Shown here: positions 22,963-26,108 of the stretch, piece by piece
Position numbering within the stretch: position 1 is the first letter of the stretch
How the letters are laid out: each line of letters opens with the position of its first letter
IMG/VR virus record: IMGVR_UViG_3300033144_004750
Span: 1 to 26,108 of that record
Strand: one strand, 5' to 3'
DNA: 26,108 nucleotides
Source of the DNA: a virus
Notes under the pieces: model-generated
The model's database searches: none
Told to the model about the DNA's origin: nothing
The model's input: the letters and a program-made list of their open reading frames with translations, nothing else
Made by a program: the position numbers and the translations under genes

Positions 22963-24783
22963 ATGGGGCAAGCACAAATAAAAGAAGTTTTAAGCGATTC
23001 AGAATACAAAATTCAATATTTACATGATTCTGAGTTAGCCGCCGCTAAAAAATCTTTCTTGGATGAAAGAAAATTAGCGTTAAATAAAGAAAAAATAAGC
23101 AATCAAACTCAGATTGATAATCAATTAATTGTGCTAGATGATGCTATTGCAGCTCTTGATGCTGCCATAGATACGCCCTTTAATCCTGATGATGCTGGCG
23201 AAGTCGAAGCGCATGATAAATCCATTAAATTAGCCGCTGAAAATTCAGGTAAGCAGCGTAAAATTCTTAAGGGTTTGGTTGACAATCAAACTCAAATTGT
23301 TTTACAAATTGCAGATTTAGAAAAGCAGTTAGAGTTATTAGCCCTTGCCATTGCTGATATTCCTGTTTTTACAGTGTGGTGCGCTGATTATTATGTCAGT
23401 TTAGCCGTTGATGCTATTGTCCCTACCTTAGAAATTAACGACGAATATAACCTATCTAATCAGCATGTCTTAATCATGCCGCACACGTTCAGGGCAAAGC
23501 AGCAAGACATTGATTTATGGATTGAGCAAAGCGATAACCAGCAGTTTAAGATTGATGATTTTAATAGTCAGATTGATAGCGTAAATTTACGTTTGATAGA
23601 ATTAACGACTGAGCAAGCGGATAAAGAAGCGGAAATTGTTAATGCTTTTATGGCTTTAAGCTCGCTTGCGAATCAAGCCCCCCGTGATGATGCCGCTTAT
23701 ACTTTTCAGCAGAGTGCTATTGAAACGCTAGAATTTGAATTAAGCATTATTATTAATGAGATTAGTGCAAAAATAGAAAAGGGCTTAATCTTAGAAAAAC
23801 AAAGGGTCTTGGTTGAAGCTCGGCAAGCTATTATTGACGCTGAAAAAGCTACTTTTGACACCTCATTGGCAAACAATACCCCTATTGTGCCACTGATTAC
23901 TGCTGAAACGGGATTGTATCAGCCGTTTATCGCTTCTGATGATTTTACCTCGTTATTTAATAAGCTTATTTTAAATGGGGTGCAAAAATGGAATCCTGTT
24001 TTTAGAGTTGGTAAAATTACTGCCTTAGATTTTGAGGTCAAAACTGCATCAGTTTTATTAGAGTTTTCTGAAAAAGATATAAGCGCAATTGCTATCGATG
24101 GTGATAACGAATATTTAAATATTAATCAAGGAGTGCTTTTAAATGATGTTAATATTCAATATTCATTTTCTCATGCGCACACGTTCAAAATTAATGACGT
24201 GGTGGTTGTTGATTTCAATAAAGATTTTAATTATCCGAATATTATTGGCTTTGAATCTAATCCTGTTAAGCCGCCGTTTTTTTTAGTTGAGGATAAGGAC
24301 GAATATTTAACTATTTTTTACTGGGATGATCCATCTTATTATGTTGAGGCGTGGCAGATTAAATTATCACTCTTAGACGAAAATAAAACTTTGTTTGATG
24401 TTTACGCAAATTATGCAGACTATAATGTGGTCTTGAATGGAGCTACGGTGCAGTTTTCGGGCGGTAATGAGCGTCGTGCGCAATATTTTTCTACGCAATG
24501 GCTCACAGAAGCTAGGCTCTTTTACCCACCAGAAATTACAGAAAGCAATAAACCAGTTTTAAAAATTTCACAGCGTGTAAGGCCTACAGTTCCGCAAACT
24601 AAACCTGATACCAGCCATTTTATTACTGTTCAGATTATTCATAAAACAAGTTTAGAGAAAGTTTTAAGCGTATCTATTGAGCTTAATAGTGATGAATCTT
24701 TTGTAGCTATTACAGATAATGATAGTCAGCGTTTAGCCCCTAAAACTGGGTTTGTCGGTGAGTATTTCACCCTTAATTATTAG
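22963..24783 (+). CDS. Tail-tip protein with long coiled coils, 606 aa
   Basis: Residues about 20-130 and 195-310 are heptad-rich helices (for example LKGLVDNQTQIVLQIADLEK) that would form trimeric coiled coils. Residues about 345-425 are beta strands with FRVGKITALDFEVKTASVLL and INDVVVVDFNKDF, a pattern like the small barrel near the spike of baseplates. The C-terminal 150 residues are a further beta domain ending FVGEYFTLNY. It probably forms a central fibre or spike. No peptidase or lysozyme motif is seen. Last large tail gene in the window; AGGG lies about 10 bases before the ATG. Confidence 0.65.
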   Translation: MGQAQIKEVLSDSEYKIQYLHDSELAAAKKSFLDERKLALNKEKISNQTQIDNQLIVLDDAIAALDAAIDTPFNPDDAGEVEAHDKSIKLAAENSGKQRKILKGLVDNQTQIVLQIADLEKQLELLALAIADIPVFTVWCADYYVSLAVDAIVPTLEINDEYNLSNQHVLIMPHTFRAKQQDIDLWIEQSDNQQFKIDDFNSQIDSVNLRLIELTTEQADKEAEIVNAFMALSSLANQAPRDDAAYTFQQSAIETLEFELSIIINEISAKIEKGLILEKQRVLVEARQAIIDAEKATFDTSLANNTPIVPLITAETGLYQPFIASDDFTSLFNKLILNGVQKWNPVFRVGKITALDFEVKTASVLLEFSEKDISAIAIDGDNEYLNINQGVLLNDVNIQYSFSHAHTFKINDVVVVDFNKDFNYPNIIGFESNPVKPPFFLVEDKDEYLTIFYWDDPSYYVEAWQIKLSLLDENKTLFDVYANYADYNVVLNGATVQFSGGNERRAQYFSTQWLTEARLFYPPEITESNKPVLKISQRVRPTVPQTKPDTSHFITVQIIHKTSLEKVLSVSIELNSDESFVAITDNDSQRLAPKTGFVGEYFTLNY

Positions 24784-24788
24784 CCTTA

Positions 24789-24947
24789 ATGAATGATTTA
24801 GAATTATTAGATTTATTGGATTTATTGGAAAATGCTGATTTTATACATAATCATTATGCAAGAAAAGCGAACCAGTTAAAAAATGAATTAGCTAAAAAGC
24901 TAGGAGTTGAATTAAAAAAGCCACTTCCTTTGAAAAATAAAAAGTGA
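24789..24947 (+). CDS. Small Leu/Lys-rich protein at the operon end, 52 aa
   Basis: Starts MNDLELLDLLDLLENADFIH, an acidic, Leu-rich helix, and ends with a basic ANQLKNELAKKLGVELKK stretch. It lies six bases after the large coiled-coil gene, so it is likely co-transcribed. No clear ribosome site. Its stop lies inside the first hairpin of the attC-like series. No family recognised; it could be a tail accessory or the ORF of the first cassette. Confidence 0.5.
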   Translation: MNDLELLDLLDLLENADFIHNHYARKANQLKNELAKKLGVELKKPLPLKNKK

Positions 24948-25013
24948 TATGCGGGCGAATCTACCCGAAAAAAATATTATCAGGTAGATTCGACACGATA
25001 ATCATTGTTATCT
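24935..25013. repeat. Structured hairpin A, attC-like
   Basis: Perfect 10-bp stem CGAATCTACC (24956-24965) and GGTAGATTCG (24983-24992). The outer arms also pair imperfectly: AAATAAAAAGTGATAT on the left against ATAATCATTGTTATCT on the right. The right end GTTATCT (25007-25013) is a good attC R' box, but the left box is AAATAAA instead of AAATAAC. It shares its 3' part, CGA(T/C)AATCATTGTTAT, with hairpin B, while the stem bases differ but still pair. Confidence 0.5.
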
Positions 25014-25035
25014 TGTTGCGAACTGCGTTCTGACA

Positions 25036-25138
25036 AGATAACAAAAAAATCCACCCGACCTTTTAAAGCGTCATGCCTTTTGCAAAAAGACCGCAAAAGC
25101 CCTGCCACTTTAAAATGCAGGTGATTTTGGCGTTATTT
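25036..25138 (+). repeat. attC-like recombination site 1 (103 bp)
   Basis: Left arm GATAACAAAAAAATCCACC and the complement of the right arm (AATAACGCCAAAATCACC) match as R'', spacer, L'' versus R', spacer, L'. The TAAC boxes pair, the spacer AAA versus GCC stays open, AAAATC pairs, and one extra C in the left arm is unpaired. This is the architecture of integron attC sites in the usual orientation along the plus strand. The centre has its own hairpins. Confidence 0.55.
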
Positions 25139-25139
25139 T

Positions 25140-25235
25140 TCAGTTGTAGCTAGTATCAACATACTCATAGCAGTAAACTGGAATCCCTCCAGCTTTGTAG
25201 TAATGTATTTTCCTTGTTAGTGTTCCTGATGTCAT
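25140..25235 (-). CDS. Micro-ORF, 31 aa, between attC-like sites 1 and 2
   Basis: Starts MTSGTLTRKIHYYKAGGIPV, with AGGA seven bases upstream on the minus strand. It ends two bases from the R' box of site 1 and begins 28 bases from the R'' box of site 2, filling the cassette body exactly. Tyr-rich and without a recognised domain. Its reality is uncertain because of its length, but the good ribosome site and fit to the array favour it. Confidence 0.4.
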   Translation of the reverse strand: MTSGTLTRKIHYYKAGGIPVYCYEYVDTSYN

Positions 25236-25262
25236 TTTAATTCCTAATTTATTGCGTTAAAA

Positions 25263-25365
25263 ACATAACAAAAAAATCCAGTGGACATAAAAAGCCTAGC
25301 TAAATTTTCAGTTATGTTAAAGTTTTTTGGAGCGGCTTTTTATGCCGCTGATTTTGGTGTTATAA
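25263..25365 (+). repeat. attC-like recombination site 2 (103 bp)
   Basis: Left arm ACATAACAAAAAAATCCAGTGG pairs with the right arm, whose complement reads TTATAACACCAAAATCAGCGG. TAAC boxes pair, the AAA versus ACC spacer is open, AAAATC pairs, and one extrahelical C occurs at the same place as in site 1. The length is also the same (103 bp), while the centre differs completely, including a GCGGC/GCCGC hairpin. Conserved ends with variable centres are what attC sites show. Confidence 0.6.
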
Positions 25366-25376
25366 ATCTAAGTAGT

Positions 25377-25535
25377 CTAAAGAACGTCTCCTGCAATGCG
25401 CTTGAAATGTTCTTGTTTTATAATGACAAATCCATCAGAACCGTCAGCGTTAAATACTACTTTTATATCGTTATTTTCTAAAACATCAATTGTAACTAAG
25501 TCATGCTCATATTCTGCAATTTCTATATCATCCAT
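25377..25535 (-). CDS. Small acidic protein, 52 aa, in the cassette-like array
   Basis: Starts MDDIEIAEYEHDLVTIDVLE; AGGA precedes the ATG at about eight bases, which is why this start is preferred over an upstream TTG at 25559. Predicted as a small beta protein with a C-terminal helix (VIIKQEHFKRIAGDVL). Its stop lies 12 bases from the R' box of site 2 and its start 28 bases from the left box of the next element. Unknown function. Confidence 0.6.
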   Translation of the reverse strand: MDDIEIAEYEHDLVTIDVLENNDIKVVFNADGSDGFVIIKQEHFKRIAGDVL

Positions 25536-25563
25536 TTCTAATCCTATTTTAGTGTGCAAACAT

Positions 25564-25605
25564 TTATAACAAAAAAATCAAGCCGATGGTAAACCGTCGT
25601 TATGT
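25564..25605 (+). repeat. Truncated attC-like element 3 (42 bp)
   Basis: The left end TTATAACAAAAAAATCAAG is the same as in sites 1 and 2, and the right end GTTATGT is a good R' box, but no matching L' arm is present. A 6-bp inner stem CGATGG/CCGTCG (one G-T pair) closes a TAAA loop. Probably a deleted attC, or a distinct short hairpin. Confidence 0.45.
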
Positions 25606-25606
25606 T

Positions 25607-25843
25607 TTAATTAATCATTGATAAAATCACATAATCTTTATCAAGGCCATATTTGCCACCATACAAAATGTGACTAATTACTTTTTTAACGTTTCTACCT
25701 GTAAATTTTTTGTTTTCAAATTCAAGCAAAATTAAATCATCGCCTACTTTAAAATTTCGGTCGTTTTTTCTTAATTCTGCTTTTTTAAATCCTGCAAGAA
25801 CATCATTAAAATGTTCTGGCAATGTTTTTAGTTTATGTTTCAT
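25607..25843 (-). CDS. DUF3850 (ASCH/PUA-like) protein, 78 aa
   Basis: Starts MKHKLKTLPEHFNDVLAGFK, followed by AELRKNDRNFKVGDDLILLE and TGR..., then YGLDKDYVILSMIN. This matches the DUF3850 pattern (H-LKT-PE-F, KK-E-RKNDR-F-VGD-L-L-E, TGR, GL-YVILS), a small ASCH-like domain thought to bind RNA or modified nucleic acid and common in phages. GGAG lies five bases upstream, which selects this ATG over an in-frame start at 25900. It is the best recognised gene of the array. Precise substrate is unknown. Confidence 0.8.
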   Translation of the reverse strand: MKHKLKTLPEHFNDVLAGFKKAELRKNDRNFKVGDDLILLEFENKKFTGRNVKKVISHILYGGKYGLDKDYVILSMIN

Positions 25844-25866
25844 GTTTGCTCCAAAAAAAACAGCTC

Positions 25867-25900
25867 GTAGGATGGGTAGAGCGATAGCGAACCCCATCAA
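25867..25900. repeat. REP-like palindrome (GATGGG...CCCATC type)
   Basis: GATGGG (25871-25876) and CCCATC (25893-25898) flank a GAGCGATAGCGA core in the string GTAGGATGGGTAGAGCGA. It resembles short dispersed palindromes I recall from environmental gammaproteobacteria. It lies upstream of the DUF3850 gene on the minus strand. Confidence 0.5.
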
Positions 25901-25906
25901 GCTATG

Positions 25907-25979
25907 AAATAAAAAAATGGGCGGATATACCTAAAAAACCAATACTTAGGTATATTTGCCCCGACAATCATTGTTATTT
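25907..25979. repeat. Structured hairpin B, relative of hairpin A
   Basis: A 16-bp stem GGGCGGATATACCTAA (25919-25934) and TTAGGTATATTTGCCC (25946-25961), with two G-T pairs, around an 11-base loop. It is followed by CGACAATCATTGTTATTT, nearly the same as after hairpin A. Compared with A the stem bases differ on both sides yet still pair, which suggests selection on structure. Confidence 0.5.
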
Positions 25980-26029
25980 TTCAAGCCACTTAATTATTGT
26001 GGTGGTGGTAAGTTATTGGGGCGTTATGT
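25930..26029 (+). repeat. Degenerate attC-like site 4
   Basis: The right arm TAAGTTATTGGGGCGTTATG (26010-26028) has a canonical GGC-GTTA end. Its L' part pairs with CCAATACTTA in the loop and right stem of hairpin B, apart from one extra base on the right arm. The left box is TAAA instead of TAAC. Length is about 100 bp, close to sites 1 and 2. It competes with hairpin B for the same bases, so it is a weak call. Confidence 0.3.
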
Positions 26030-26108
26030 TAATTTTGCAGATATAGATGCTAATAGTTCAAATATCTCTTGCTTTCTTTTAGCAAGCATTTCTTCTTGCT
26101 GTTTTTGT
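26024..26108 (-). CDS. Partial leftward gene running off the right edge
   Basis: The last 27 residues (QKQQEEMLAKRKQEIFELLA...) and a TAA stop whose complement, TTA at 26024-26026, lies inside the GTTATG box. The fragment is a charged helix. The start is outside the window, so nothing about function can be said. It continues the pattern of a leftward ORF ending exactly at an attC-like right end. Confidence 0.5.
   Translation of the reverse strand, partial: QKQQEEMLAKRKQEIFELLASISAKLT

Noticed and set aside
25281-25481. Rightward 66-aa frame across site 2 and the 52-aa gene
   Set aside because: It starts inside the hairpin element and runs antisense to a better-supported leftward gene, with no ribosome site and no protein-like pattern at its end.
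24948-26029. A CRISPR array, suggested by repeated short motifs
   Set aside because: Copies of the ATAACAAAAAAATC motif are at irregular distances of roughly 230-300 bases with ORFs between them, and complete units are 103 bp hairpins. No direct repeats of 24-40 bases with uniform spacers.

Overview
This window is the late structural region of a lambda-like siphophage or prophage, AT-rich by eye, and almost every gene reads rightwards. From left to right it holds packaging genes (small and large terminase), a lambda-type head module (gpW, portal, S49 protease with a nested scaffold, decoration protein D, major capsid E), an inserted fibre module, head-tail and tail genes in lambda order (FII-like, Z, U-like, major tail protein, G/GT chaperone, tape measure), and a tail-tip and receptor-binding region that does not look like lambda's L/K/I/J. 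Genes are packed very tightly. Several neighbours share a TAATG or ATGA stop/start overlap, so translational coupling is likely. Rho-independent terminators after the small gene downstream of the portal, after D, after E and after Z divide the operon and probably tune dosage.

Host: the sequence does not identify it. Two families of short palindromes (stems GTAGGGTGGGC and GATGGG/CCCATC) resemble REP-like repeats that I recall from environmental gammaproteobacteria such as Beggiatoa relatives and methanotrophs, and from cyanobacteria. Together with the lambda/gpA-type proteins this suggests an environmental gammaproteobacterium, with low confidence. No integrase, repressor, lysis or replication gene is in the window, so prophage and virion genome cannot be told apart.

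Four things stand out. (1) The major capsid gene is split by a frameshift with about 30 codons missing just after the N-terminal domain, so the element is either defective or mis-assembled there. (2) Two classic lambda recoding tricks are conserved: an in-frame internal scaffold start with a strong SD inside the protease gene, and a G-to-GT minus-one frameshift on an A-AAA-AAG slippery site. (3) Accessory genes sit inside the structural operon: a fibre plus helper in the head module, a PLD-like protein between the chaperone and tape-measure genes, a Cys-motif peptide plus lipoprotein after the tape measure, and an antisense zinc-ribbon pair inside the tail-tip region.

(4) The right end (about 24.9-26.1 kb) switches to very small leftward ORFs. 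Each is separated from the next by hairpins whose ends have the architecture of integron attC sites: TAAC/GTTA boxes, an unpaired AAA versus GCC or ACC spacer, and one extrahelical C in the left arm. This resembles a gene-cassette array joined to or carried by the phage, and is the most unusual part of the window.
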